64,000 bases of DNA from Corynebacterium sp. Marseille-P4321 (GTDB taxonomy: Bacteria > Actinomycetota > Actinomycetes > Mycobacteriales > Mycobacteriaceae), in the NCBI RefSeq assembly GCF_903645305.1, contig NZ_CAHJXO010000002.1, positions 558,001-622,000 of the forward strand, in the 5' to 3' direction. Of this stretch, positions 36,827 through 45,313 are shown one piece after another. The notes below the pieces were generated by a model. It saw only the letters and a list, made by a program, of their open reading frames with translations. It did no database searches and was not told where the DNA came from. Each line of letters begins with the position of its first letter. The stretch's first letter is position 1. The translations under genes were made by a program, and so were the position numbers.

Positions 36827-38395
36827 GTTACTGAGATTGCTCGGCACCCTCGACGTGAAAATCAGGCGGAGCATGTTTTCCAAAATTTCCATCCCGATGA
36901 ATTGGACAAAGATAACCCCTTCGATGTTCAGCTCGCACATCTCGCCGGTCAAGAACTCGCGCGCCGTATCGCGCCGAACTCGGATGTGGTAGTGGCGACG
37001 CATACCGACAGTGAGAGCGGCCACCTTCATAACCACATCATCATCGCCAATCACGACCGCGTGACCGGTAAAACACCGCGTGATGCTCGGAATTTTTACC
37101 GTGTAAGTCGTGTAAACGACGAAGTGATGCGTGACCTCGGCCTTGAGGTTTACGAACCTGGGCATCAGGGGCATCAGGGGCAATCGCAACAGTCGAACCT
37201 TCGCGGTGTACCACTGCCGGAAATCACTAAAGACAACTGGCGCGCGGAGATGACGCAGCGGGTGGATGCAGTGTTGTCAGACCCCCGCGTAGCCGCTGCT
37301 ACAACGGTCTCAGACGGTCTGGAAGTAGTGCAGGACCTCGCCGCCGAATACAGCGTGTCTTTCCGCGTAACAACTCATAAGAAAAACAACCGCGATGATG
37401 TGACGGCTACCAGCTACGCCCTGGTCGACGACGACGGCGAACCAGTCCGCTATGCGACCTCGCGCGGCTCGCGCTCGACGAAGCGTACAGGCTCGCGCCT
37501 CGGTAAGGAGGACTACACGCTTGAAGCCGTAGAACGACGTATTGAGCAGCTACAACAGCAGTACCAGCAGGTCATTCAGCAACAGCAAATCAAAACACAA
37601 CAGGAGAACTACCATGCCCAAGAAGCGCAAGAAGAACCTACAGCCACGCCAGCAGATCAAGCCGTCGGTACCGCAGGTGCTGACGGAGCATCGTCATTGC
37701 ACGAGCGATACCCCGAAATCTTCGCCGACACCAGCAACGACACCGCCCCCGCCGCAGCAGCAGCAGCAGAAGCAACTGCCGACACTGTTCACGATGGCGG
37801 AACAGGACGAGCTGTTGGAGATGAGCGAGAACCAGGCGGAGCTGGTCGTTCAGGCGAGAATGAACGAGATCTTCGACAACGTCGGCCTCGACGAGAAGAT
37901 GAAGCGTCAGTTGGCCGAAGCCGAAGCGAAGCACAACGAGATGCGCAGCAGGCTGGAAGCCGACAACGGCAACCCACTGAACGAAGCGGCGCGCCCGCAG
38001 CGGGGCCGTCCTCGTCTCGACAAGCCGGTGCTCCCGCGCCGTGGTCGCCCGACAGCTCGGTAGAGAATATGCGGCAGGTCGATTTTGATTTCCTCGAACA
38101 GCGCGTGATGGACGATGAATTTCGGCGATTCCAGCGCTCGGAGTTTGACGGTACTGACGCTGAGTTTCTCGATCATCTGATTGACGATGATGGTTCCGTC
38201 GCCCGCGATCACGACGCGTATGTGCTGCCTCGTGTCAATCCGGTGCGTAACTCGCGCGGTCGCGATCAGATGTTGCGTACTGTCGGTGAGAACCAGCGGC
38301 GACTCGACGGGCTGCGTCGCGCCACGGCACGGCGGAGACAGCAGCAGGATCAACAACAGCGAGAGAATGATCGCGATGTTGGCCTTTTAGACTGA
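36827..38395 (+). pseudogene. Relaxase, 3' fragment (HUH domain and C-terminus)
   Basis: The larger part of the interrupted relaxase. It holds the metal-binding histidine motif HTDSESGHLHNHIIIANHD and the conserved TGKTPRDARNFYRVSRVND, then a Gln-rich, Ala-rich, Arg/Glu-rich linker and a C-terminal helical domain (FDFLEQRVMDDEFRRFQRSE). Separated from the start codon and nucleophile tyrosine by the IS, it cannot make a normal relaxase; an internal TTG at 36902 could give an N-terminally truncated product. A second gene is nested at 37614-38063. Confidence 0.9.
37614..38063 (+). CDS. Probable gene nested in the relaxase C-terminal region
   Basis: 149-codon frame (+1 relative to the relaxase) from ATG 37614 with AGGAG 7 nt upstream. 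The protein begins with a basic stretch MPKKRKKNLQPRQQIKPS, then a Pro/Gln-rich linker, then an ordinary-looking helical segment (EQDELLEMSENQAELVVQAR and LAEAEAKHNEMRSRLEA). In the same interval the relaxase frame is low-complexity (Ala, Arg, Glu, Ser), so the nested frame looks the more constrained of the two. A mobB-in-mobA overlap is known from ColE1-type plasmids; similarity of function is inference. Confidence 0.6.
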   Translation: MPKKRKKNLQPRQQIKPSVPQVLTEHRHCTSDTPKSSPTPATTPPPPQQQQQKQLPTLFTMAEQDELLEMSENQAELVVQARMNEIFDNVGLDEKMKRQLAEAEAKHNEMRSRLEADNGNPLNEAARPQRGRPRLDKPVLPRRGRPTAR

Positions 38396-38431
38396 GTAGT
38401 GGCGCGTGGAATGCGACGTGAGCAAAAATAA

Positions 38432-38453
38432 CCCCGCAGGTTTCCCTGCGGGG
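38432..38453. terminator. Hairpin terminator between converging genes
   Basis: Perfect 9-bp stem CCCCGCAGG/CCTGCGGGG with loop TTTC. The minus-strand side is followed by TTATTTTT and the plus side by TGTTGT, so it best serves the minus-strand SHOCT gene and may also end the relaxase transcript. Confidence 0.8.
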
Positions 38454-38524
38454 TGTTGTCATTAGAACGGTACTTCTTCGCCCTCGGACCGCGACGCTGC
38501 GGCTGGCGAGGGAGCAGACCAGGG

Positions 38525-38923
38525 TCAGACCGAGGAGAGCGCCCTTGCCTTGATCTGGTCGAACTCCTGCTGGGTAATCGCTCCCGAGTCGAGAAGGGCC
38601 TTCGCCGAGGCGATCTCATCGGTCGGGCTCGATCCGGCGGAGCCGCCGGCGACGGACTTGATGTACTCCTCCTGCCGCTGCTGGAGCTCCTGGTGCGCCT
38701 CGACCGTGCGGTCGGTCATCCCCCGGCCTCGAACAAGCAGGTACGCGAGCATTCCGATGAACGGCAGCGCGACGATGAACACCACCCACAGCGCCTTCGC
38801 GAAGCCGCCGAGGTCCTTGCTGCGGAAGAGATCTCCGAAGATCCACCACAGGGACATGAACCATGCGAAGAAGATGAAGAACTCGAACATGGCGAGTAGG
38901 AATGAGCCGTTGTCGTCGAACAT
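38525..38923 (-). CDS. PLDc_N/SHOCT-domain small membrane protein
   Basis: 132-aa protein with two membrane helices at residues ~9-29 and ~44-66 (the PLDc_N-type hairpin, LWVVFIVALPFIGMLAYLLV), a charged helix and a C-terminal SHOCT domain (AKALLDSGAITQQEFDQIKA). SHOCT proteins have no clear function; some are linked to cell-envelope or oligomerisation roles. ATG 38923 has AGGAGG upstream. The gene and its flanks look more GC-rich than the rep/mob part, so it may be a separate acquisition in the element. Confidence 0.85.
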   Translation of the reverse strand: MFDDNGSFLLAMFEFFIFFAWFMSLWWIFGDLFRSKDLGGFAKALWVVFIVALPFIGMLAYLLVRGRGMTDRTVEAHQELQQRQEEYIKSVAGGSAGSSPTDEIASAKALLDSGAITQQEFDQIKARALSSV

Positions 38924-39155
38924 CTGCTGACTGCCTCCTGACTGGATGGACGCTGGCCGAGCGGTCCACGCGGACCCCAGCGCACGACGGTTAGGAACAA
39001 GGACGTGCCCGGGCCGTCGCCGAACCACGTTAGCAGATCTTCCTCACCAAGCGTGGTAGCCGGGTTGCGACGCGCTGACCGGGTTGGGCTGGTGAAGACG
39101 GACCTGGGACTCCACGATTCGTAGCGACCAAGCAACGGATCGAGAGGAGTCCCAG

Positions 39156-39430
39156 GTGAGTGTTGAGGCTACCGTCCTGCCCGCTGCGATGCTCGGCATC
39201 TCGGGGTTGGTGGTGCTTGCCGCCGGTGAGTACGGCGGTGAGCTGGAGCTGCTGGTGGAGGCCTCCGAGTCGGTGACCGGGTGCCCGCGGTGCGGGGTGG
39301 TCGCGGTGGCCCACGGCCGGCGTGAGCATCTGGTGCGTGACATCCCCTCGGCGGGGCGGCCGGTGCTGCTGGTGTGGCGCAAGCGGCTGTGGCGGTGCGC
39401 CGAACCGGCGTGCCCGCAACGTACCCGGTC
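39156..39430 (+). pseudogene. ISL3-family transposase, N-terminal remnant
   Basis: About 90 residues of an ISL3-type transposase N-terminus, including the zinc-ribbon CPRCGVVAVAHGRREH and the LWRCAEPACPQRT segment. Similarity stops around 39430, where the expected continuation is replaced by unrelated sequence; the catalytic DDE domain is missing. It begins GTGAGTGTTGAGGC behind GGAG. It is a dead remnant marking an earlier insertion at this end of the element. Confidence 0.85.
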
Positions 39431-39572
39431 AGTACACCTAATAAAGCGACGTCAGTACGTTCGCTAATGCTCGAGCTGATCTTTCATCGCTCGTACCTCT
39501 CGGCTGCCAGCGTGGTCACTTATTCGCAACCGCCCACCGTGCGTTCTCTACACCCCTCACCGTTGCACCCGC

Positions 39573-39779
39573 GTGAGACTCTTAGACGGACCTGACGATC
39601 CACTCACGATCGCCAGGCAGTGCAATTTCGGACAAGACCAACTCGCCAAAGTCAACGACCTTGTCGAAGAAGACCACAACAAAGCCGACCAAGAAACAGG
39701 ACGACCAGCCTTCTACGACAACGCTATCCCAACCGAATACAACCACTCGATAGGAATCAGAAAAGGCCCCATGAAATAG
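39573..39779 (+). CDS. Small hypothetical protein
   Basis: 68-codon frame from GTG 39573, rich in Asp/Glu/Asn/Lys (DQLAKVNDLVEEDHNKADQE) and ending GIRKGPMK. Codon third positions are mostly C, which suggests real coding, but no ribosome-binding site or domain is clear. It may be the C-terminal rest of a larger gene lost when the ISL3 remnant was formed. A weak AAAGTGT/ACACTTT hairpin with T-run follows at about 39785-39827. Confidence 0.4.
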   Translation: MRLLDGPDDPLTIARQCNFGQDQLAKVNDLVEEDHNKADQETGRPAFYDNAIPTEYNHSIGIRKGPMK

Positions 39780-39985
39780 CAAGCAAAGTGTTCGACCGAC
39801 GACACGCCGACCGGACACACTTTTTGCTACTTAAACCCGAAAACCTGCGCCGCTTCGGTGGAGCGTCGCAGTTCCGTTTGGGCAGGATTTTGACCCTAGT
39901 GCACCACGTAGTGCACCAAATGGCGATCCGAGCGCATAATGAAGAAGGCCCTACCAGCATTTGCACTGGTAGGGGCCTTATCTTA

Positions 39986-40025
39986 GTAGCGGGGGCTGGA
40001 TTCGAACCAACGACCTCTGGGTTAT
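39986..40025 (-). repeat. attR: 3' half of the reconstituted tRNA-fMet
   Basis: Direct repeat of 29390-29429 (38 of 40 bases identical), forming the 3' half of the functional tRNA-fMet. The two differing bases form one T-stem pair. The match stops abruptly inside the anticodon loop at 40025, which places the strand exchange in or next to the 16-bp block 40010-40025. Confidence 0.93.
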
Positions 40026-40060
40026 GAGCCCAGCGAGCTACCGAGCTGCTCCACCCCGCG
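39987..40060 (-). tRNA. Initiator tRNA-fMet (CAU)
   Basis: 74-nt cloverleaf, 5' end at 40060, anticodon CAU in loop CTCATAA. Initiator hallmarks: an unpaired first position (C1 against U72), three G-C pairs next to the anticodon loop (GGG/CCC) and A11-U24 in the D-stem. The discriminator is A; the next three bases are CTA rather than CCA, so CCA must be added by the nucleotidyltransferase. The 3' half comes from the integrated element. Confidence 0.95.
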
Positions 40061-40108
40061 TCGGGTGATATGTGATTTTCACCTGCTGCCGTGTAGGCAA
40101 CGTGGACT

Positions 40109-40137
40109 ACTATAACCACGCTGCCCGACAGGTCCAA
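40109..40137 (-). promoter_or_regulatory. tRNA-fMet promoter
   Basis: Minus strand: -35 TTGGAC (40132-40137), 17-nt spacer, -10 TATAGT (40109-40114). It lies about 50 nt upstream of the tRNA 5' end and just after the SDR gene, and is close to consensus. Confidence 0.75.
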
Positions 40138-40158
40138 ATCACCTGTTAACCAAACGTT

Positions 40159-40944
40159 TTAGCCTTCCTGCTGCTGGCCCAGCTGCGCCAGGATGCCGTA
40201 GATGTGCTTGGAGGCACCCAGGGTCAGGCCGCCGTCGACTGCGAGCTCCGCGCCGTTCATGTAGGACGCGTCGTCGGAGGCCAGGAAGAGCACAACCTTC
40301 GCCACCTCCTCCGGTACGGCCGGGCGGTTTGCCGCGGCCAGCGGCAGCGGGGAGTCCGCCGACAGGGTGGCCGCAGTCATCGGGGTGGCAATCGCGCCCG
40401 GGTGGACGGAGTTAATCCGGATGTTCTCGTCCGCCACGTCGGCCGCCACGGTCTTGGTCATGCCGCGCACGGCCCACTTGGAAGCCACGTAGCCGGTGGC
40501 GTTGACCTGGCCCTCGAGGCCGGCCGTGGACGACATGTTGATAATCGCACCTCCGCCCTGCTTACGCAGCTCCGGGATGGCGTACTTCATGCCGAGGAAC
40601 ACGCCGTCAACGTTGACGGCCATGATCTTCTGGAACTGCTCGAGGGTGGTGTCGTCGATGCCGGTCTGCTGCAGGATGCCGGCGTTGTTCACCAGGATGT
40701 CTAGGCGGCCAAACGCGTCGTTCGTGGCCGCGATGGCGTTCTTCCAGCTCTCCTCGTCCGCAACGTTGAGGTTGACGAAGATGGCGGCGTCGCCCAGCTC
40801 GTCGGCAAGCTTCTGCCCCATCTCCTCGTTCAGATCAGCGATAACCACCTTCGCGCCCTCTTCGACGAAGAGACGGCAGTCTGCCGCGCCCATGCCGGAT
40901 GCGCCGCCGGTAACCAGTGCGACTTTGCCTTCGAAACGTGCCAT
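40159..40944 (-). CDS. Short-chain dehydrogenase/reductase
   Basis: 261-aa NAD(P)-dependent oxidoreductase with the classical motifs TGGASGMG (cofactor), ADLN (acidic residue, NAD preference), NNAG, catalytic Ser in NMSSTAGLEG, YVASK, and HPGAIATPM. It resembles cyclohexanol/3-alpha-hydroxysteroid dehydrogenase-like SDRs; the actual substrate is unknown. A short GGAGG lies upstream of ATG 40944. It is not closely related to the SDR at 5257-5916. Confidence 0.92.
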   Translation of the reverse strand: MARFEGKVALVTGGASGMGAADCRLFVEEGAKVVIADLNEEMGQKLADELGDAAIFVNLNVADEESWKNAIAATNDAFGRLDILVNNAGILQQTGIDDTTLEQFQKIMAVNVDGVFLGMKYAIPELRKQGGGAIINMSSTAGLEGQVNATGYVASKWAVRGMTKTVAADVADENIRINSVHPGAIATPMTAATLSADSPLPLAAANRPAVPEEVAKVVLFLASDDASYMNGAELAVDGGLTLGASKHIYGILAQLGQQQEG

Positions 40945-41054
40945 TATTTTCTCGCCCTCCTAATAGGGTTGATCGCGTCGTACATGTCCCAGTGTAGGGA
41001 CGAAAAACGCACCCGGCAGCGGGATTTCTGTCGGGTGCGCTACTTGCGGGGCTG

Positions 41055-44039
41055 CTAATTGGCGTTCTGGTACTCGGCCACCGCGCGGTCGAGCGCGTCG
41101 AGTGCGCGGCCGTACTCCTCGAAGGAACCGTCGCGAGCGGATTCGAGGTTGCGCAGCGCATCGTTGATGTTGTTCAGCGCGTCGTCGCGGTTGATCTGCG
41201 GCGCCTGCGGAGCCTCATCGGCCTCGCCGTCACCCTCGGACTCTTCTGTGCCCGGCTGCGTCGGAGACGCCATGTTCTCCTCGTCGCGCGTGTCTGGCGC
41301 GTCCTCGTCCACCAGGTCGATGTCCTGGGCGGCCGCGGAGTTGATGCCCACCTGGCTCAGCGCCTGCGAGATGGTCGGCGCGTAGCCCACCTGTCCGCGG
41401 TAGAACACGAGCACGCGGAGCAGCTTCGGGAATGCGGATTCCTGGTCCTTGCGCTGGGAGTAGATCGGCTCGATGTAGAGAATCTCGCCGCCGCCGACGG
41501 GCAAGGTGAGCAGGTTACCGTTCTTCAGGTCGTTCGTGCCCTCCCAAAGCGTGCGGTCGCGCGCGACCTGGTCGGAGGACATCAGCGCGTCCTGCGCCTG
41601 CTTCGGGCCCTGCGTCTGCGTGTTGGTCGGCAGCACGCGCACCGTGATCTGGCCGTAGGTCTCCGGGTCGGAGCTGACGGCCATGTGCGCGGAGAGGAAC
41701 TCACGGTTCAAGCCACGGAACGGGGTAATGAGCTGGAACGAGGGCTCGTTCGTCTCCGGGTCAGCGGCCACCACGTAGTACGGCGGCTGGTTGAGCTGCT
41801 CGCGGTCCTCCGGCGCAGTCGGGTCGTTCGGCACGGACCAGAACGCGTCGTTGTTGAAGAACACGCCCGGGTCATCCACGTGGTAGCGAGCGAGCAATTC
41901 ACGCTGCACCTTGAACAGGTCCTCCGGGTAGCGCAGGTGCTCACGCAGCGAATCGGAAATCTCGCTCTCCGGCTTCACCGTGTCTGGGAAGACGCCCATC
42001 CACGCGTTGAGCACCGGGTCGCTCTCGTCGAAGGCGTAGAGGTCCACGCTGCCGTCGTAGGCGTCAACTGTGGCCTTCACAGAATTGCGGATGTAGCCCA
42101 CATTGTCCGTGACCAAACGCTGTGTGGTTCCGTCCGGGTTCAGGGCGTCCTGCGTGGTGTCGGACAGCGAGGTCCGGGTGGAGTACGGAAGCTGCGACAG
42201 CGTGGTGTAGCCGTCCACGATCCACTTCACGCGGCCGTCGATCACGGCCGGGTACGTCTTCGAGTCCGTGGTCAGCCACGGCGCCACCCGCTCCACGCGC
42301 TGGCGCGGGTCACGGTCGTAGATCACCTTGGACTCGCTTCCAACGCGGTCCGACAGCAGGAAATTCAGCTCCTGGTACTTAATCGCGTACGCGGTTCGAT
42401 TGACCCAGTTGCCAATTTCTACGCCACCTTCACCGGCGTAGGTGTAGGTGGACGTATCGGTGTCGTACTCCACTGCACCCTGGCCGTTGTCGCCGACGAT
42501 GGCGTAATCCAGACCATCCTCGGCGGACGCGATGACGGGGCCGTAGTAAATGCGCGGCTCCTCAACACGGATGCCGAGTTCCTCGGCGTCGTCGTTCTCG
42601 CGGGCGATCGCGTTCGTCTGCAGGTCGGACACCGTGAAGATCGGCAGGCCACCGCGGGTGGAGCCGGCGTCCTGCGCCGCCTCGTCCACAGTGTTCGCCT
42701 GTGCCGCAATGAAACCGTTGCCGTGGGTGTACACGGTGTGGCGGTTGATCCAGTCGCGCTGGTTCTCACTCAACGCGTTCGGGTTCATCTCGCGCGCCGC
42801 GACCACGTAGTCGCGCATCTCGCCGTCCACCTCGTAGCGGTCCATGGCCAGCTGGTCCGGGAAGCCGTAGAAGTTACGCAGCTGTTGGTTCTGCGTGAAC
42901 GTCGGGGAAATAATGTCCGGGTCCAAAAGACGCAGGTTCGAAATCGTCGCCGCGTCCTTCGCCACATCGGTGTTCGAGGTGGCGCCCGAGCCCCAGTTTT
43001 CCAGGTAGTTCACCTTGTCATCCGTGAGGCCGTAAGCGTGACGGGTGGCCTCGATGTTGCGACCGATGTATTCGTATTCCTTCGCCTGGCGGTTCGGTTT
43101 AACCGAGAACTGCTCGAGCAGCGCGGGCCACACATTGCCCACCACGATGGAGGACAGCAGCATCAACACGGTAGCCAGCACAGGCACGCGGAAGTCCTTG
43201 TACACGATGGACGCGAAGAAGGCCGCGGCAACCAGCACCGCGACCACCGTGAGGATGATCTTCGCGGGCAGCATTGCGTTCACCGTGGTGTAGGACCCGC
43301 CGGTAAAAATGTCGTTCTCGGAGTACAGCAGGTAGTAGCGCTCCAACCAGTAGCTTATCGCCTTGACCAGCATCCACAGCCCCGCCGTGACGGCGAGCTG
43401 CACGCGCGCCGGTTTGGAGATGAAACCGCTGCGCCCGGAAACGTTGTTGCCAATGCGGATCCCGCCGAGCAGGTAGTGCGCGACCACCGCGATGATGAAC
43501 GCGGCGAGCAGCAGCACGGAAAGGGTGTCCACTACCACCGAGATACCCGGCAGTGTAAACGCGTAGAAGCCCAAGTCACGCCCAAATTCCGCGTCCTGGG
43601 TACCGAAAGAGCCGCCGTTGAACCACAGCAGGAAGATTCGCCACAGGCCCTGCCCCGCGATACCCGTCATCACCGCGGCGATGACCGGCACCCACACGAG
43701 CAGGCCGCGGACGGACTGCTGCATCCTGGCCCGGTACTGCGCGTTAGCGGAGAACACATCCTCCGTCTCGTCCGGCCTGCCCCTCCACGCAAACCAGGCT
43801 GCGAGCCAGGTGATTCCGCCGCCGAGCAGGGCGAAGACGATGAACAGCACCACGCGGGAGACAACCACGCGGTTAAACACCCCGCGGAAGTCCAGCTCAC
43901 CGAACCAGAGGAAGTCGGTGTACAGATTAATCAGCATAGGCAAGACCAACAGTAAGACACCGAGGACACCGATAGTGATCCACAGTCCCGGGTTAGGCTT
44001 GCTCGCGCGTGGTTGTGGGCGGTTGAGGCGGGTAGCCAA
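41055..44039 (-). CDS. UPF0182 family membrane protein
   Basis: Large actinobacterial membrane protein (994 aa; Rv3193c-like). Seven hydrophobic helices occupy the first ~310 residues, followed by a large extracytoplasmic domain with conserved segments such as NYLENWGSGA, YFGEx-like RIYYGPVIAS and PYYVVAADPETNEPSFQLIT, and an acidic, Pro/Glu-rich tail. Function unknown. The start is TTG 44039 with AAGGAGC 5 nt upstream. It is divergent from the PPA1309-type gene. Confidence 0.93.
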   Translation of the reverse strand: MATRLNRPQPRASKPNPGLWITIGVLGVLLLVLPMLINLYTDFLWFGELDFRGVFNRVVVSRVVLFIVFALLGGGITWLAAWFAWRGRPDETEDVFSANAQYRARMQQSVRGLLVWVPVIAAVMTGIAGQGLWRIFLLWFNGGSFGTQDAEFGRDLGFYAFTLPGISVVVDTLSVLLLAAFIIAVVAHYLLGGIRIGNNVSGRSGFISKPARVQLAVTAGLWMLVKAISYWLERYYLLYSENDIFTGGSYTTVNAMLPAKIILTVVAVLVAAAFFASIVYKDFRVPVLATVLMLLSSIVVGNVWPALLEQFSVKPNRQAKEYEYIGRNIEATRHAYGLTDDKVNYLENWGSGATSNTDVAKDAATISNLRLLDPDIISPTFTQNQQLRNFYGFPDQLAMDRYEVDGEMRDYVVAAREMNPNALSENQRDWINRHTVYTHGNGFIAAQANTVDEAAQDAGSTRGGLPIFTVSDLQTNAIARENDDAEELGIRVEEPRIYYGPVIASAEDGLDYAIVGDNGQGAVEYDTDTSTYTYAGEGGVEIGNWVNRTAYAIKYQELNFLLSDRVGSESKVIYDRDPRQRVERVAPWLTTDSKTYPAVIDGRVKWIVDGYTTLSQLPYSTRTSLSDTTQDALNPDGTTQRLVTDNVGYIRNSVKATVDAYDGSVDLYAFDESDPVLNAWMGVFPDTVKPESEISDSLREHLRYPEDLFKVQRELLARYHVDDPGVFFNNDAFWSVPNDPTAPEDREQLNQPPYYVVAADPETNEPSFQLITPFRGLNREFLSAHMAVSSDPETYGQITVRVLPTNTQTQGPKQAQDALMSSDQVARDRTLWEGTNDLKNGNLLTLPVGGGEILYIEPIYSQRKDQESAFPKLLRVLVFYRGQVGYAPTISQALSQVGINSAAAQDIDLVDEDAPDTRDEENMASPTQPGTEESEGDGEADEAPQAPQINRDDALNNINDALRNLESARDGSFEEYGRALDALDRAVAEYQNAN

Positions 44040-44123
44040 TCCAGCTCCTTAGTATTCGTGGTGCGGGCGCAATTAAACTTCTACCTTAAAGAGTTCAACG
44101 GCCGAAACTGCGAGAGGGTTCCC

Positions 44124-44639
44124 GTGCAACAGCAAGCATTAAATAAGGCCATGATGGAGGCCGTCGAGTTCGTCCACGCCGAGGGGTGGGATCAAGGCCC
44201 CACCCTCTTCGGGCTCGTGCCGACGCAATTGCTTATCGACGAAGCCCTCACCCTCGACGACTCCTCCCCCCTAACACTGGTGGTGCAGGATTTGCCCGAG
44301 ACAATCCTGCCGGGGTCAGAGGAACTGGGTGAGTACGTCACCCGCATCGCGTGGCCGGCGCAAGTGGAAGGCGTCATTCTTGCCCAGGAGATCCTGTTCC
44401 GCGATGCCTCCGCCCCGGACGATGCCGAGCCGCGACCGGCCCGCCTGTTCTCCGGCGTGCTGCGCCACGAAGACATCGAACAAACGCTGCTGCAGATGCG
44501 GTTGACCGACGAGGAACTGGAGGAACGCGGGGCGTTCGCGCAAGACGATATTGAGCTGCGAGGCGGCCCAGGTGTTGCACCTGGGGTAATCGCAGCCTTG
44601 CGCTACGGCCTGGAGCAGGACCCCGACGAGCTGGTTTAG
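44124..44639 (+). CDS. PPA1309-family conserved actinobacterial protein
   Basis: 171-aa soluble protein with no signal peptide, conserved among actinobacteria next to UPF0182 genes. Landmarks are the start QQQALNKAMMEAVEFVHAEG, GPTLFGLVPTQLLIDE, LPGSEELGEYVTRIAWP and ALRYGLEQDPDELV near the end. Function unknown. GTG 44124 has GAGAGGG at normal spacing; upstream in-frame codons fall in the divergent promoter region. Confidence 0.83.
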   Translation: MQQQALNKAMMEAVEFVHAEGWDQGPTLFGLVPTQLLIDEALTLDDSSPLTLVVQDLPETILPGSEELGEYVTRIAWPAQVEGVILAQEILFRDASAPDDAEPRPARLFSGVLRHEDIEQTLLQMRLTDEELEERGAFAQDDIELRGGPGVAPGVIAALRYGLEQDPDELV

Positions 44640-44674
44640 GATGATTCCAGCCCACCCACACAAGGAGATGTAAC

Positions 44675-45313
44675 GTGGCCCAGCACCACACTCGCGCCGC
44701 CGCTGCGCTTGCCGCTGCAACGCTCGCGCTGACGCTCACCGCCTGTGGCGGACCTGACGAACCCGAGGCAACGCCGACCCCGGAAGCTACCGCGGAAACT
44801 TCCGCGCTGACGAGCGCGCCGGAGACCACCACGCCCGAAAGTACCCCGGAGACGTCTTCGGCTTTGGCGTCGGGCACGGAGTCGTCGATAAGCGAAAGCT
44901 CCTCAACAACCACCACCTCCGCCGACGAGAAAGAGCGGCAAATCCTAGATGAGGTGCGCGAACGCTTCGCCACCATCGCTCCTCCGGAATTCTTCGACAG
45001 CCTCGACGGCTGCGTGGAAGCCGACATGGAGGGCTACTACGACTGTGCGGGCGACGAGGTGGGCCAGTTCCAATTCTTCGATTCAGAGGCGAAGGCCGCG
45101 GCCACCACGCAGGTACTCACCGAGCTGCGCTCCTCCAAGATCGTGGAGGACAACGGCGACAAAGTGGTGGGCTGGTCCACGGTTGGCACCTCCGCCATCG
45201 TGACCGTGGTGGATAACCGCGAAGGCCAAGTCATGCAGCACCTCGTGTCCACCGACCGGGAAGACCCACGCCAGCGCATCTACGACCTCGGCCTCGCCGA
45301 GCACGCGAGCTAG
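44675..45313 (+). CDS. Putative lipoprotein
   Basis: 212-aa exported protein with a signal sequence and lipobox LTLTAC (Cys24), then a long Thr/Ser/Pro/Glu-rich linker to about residue 88 and a compact C-terminal domain containing a cysteine pair (DGCVEADMEGYYDC) and FDSEAKAAATTQVLTEL. It is probably anchored on the outside of the membrane. Family not recognised. GTG 44675 has AAGGAG upstream. It converges with the PDZ-protease gene (stops adjacent at 45313/45314). Confidence 0.8.
   Translation: MAQHHTRAAAALAAATLALTLTACGGPDEPEATPTPEATAETSALTSAPETTTPESTPETSSALASGTESSISESSSTTTTSADEKERQILDEVRERFATIAPPEFFDSLDGCVEADMEGYYDCAGDEVGQFQFFDSEAKAAATTQVLTELRSSKIVEDNGDKVVGWSTVGTSAIVTVVDNREGQVMQHLVSTDREDPRQRIYDLGLAEHAS

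Larger units (their letters stand above)
29390..40025. mobile_element. Integrative mobilizable element in the tRNA-fMet gene
   Basis: About 10.6 kb bounded by direct repeats of the tRNA-fMet 3' half (29390-29429 and 39986-40025). The integrase gene abuts the left repeat, as usual for tRNA-targeting elements. In order it carries the integrase, a small coiled-coil gene, an AlpA-like HTH gene, a large Rep, a small coiled-coil gene, a candidate oriT, mobC, a relaxase interrupted by an IS256-family element, a nested gene, then a more GC-rich end with a SHOCT protein and an ISL3 remnant. No conjugation (T4SS) genes are present, so it would need a helper to transfer. With the relaxase broken it is probably immobile by conjugation now. 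Confidence 0.9.

Noticed and set aside
41685..43955. 756-codon plus-strand frame within the UPF0182 gene
   Set aside because: Antisense shadow typical of high-GC DNA; Val/Arg/His-rich without domains.
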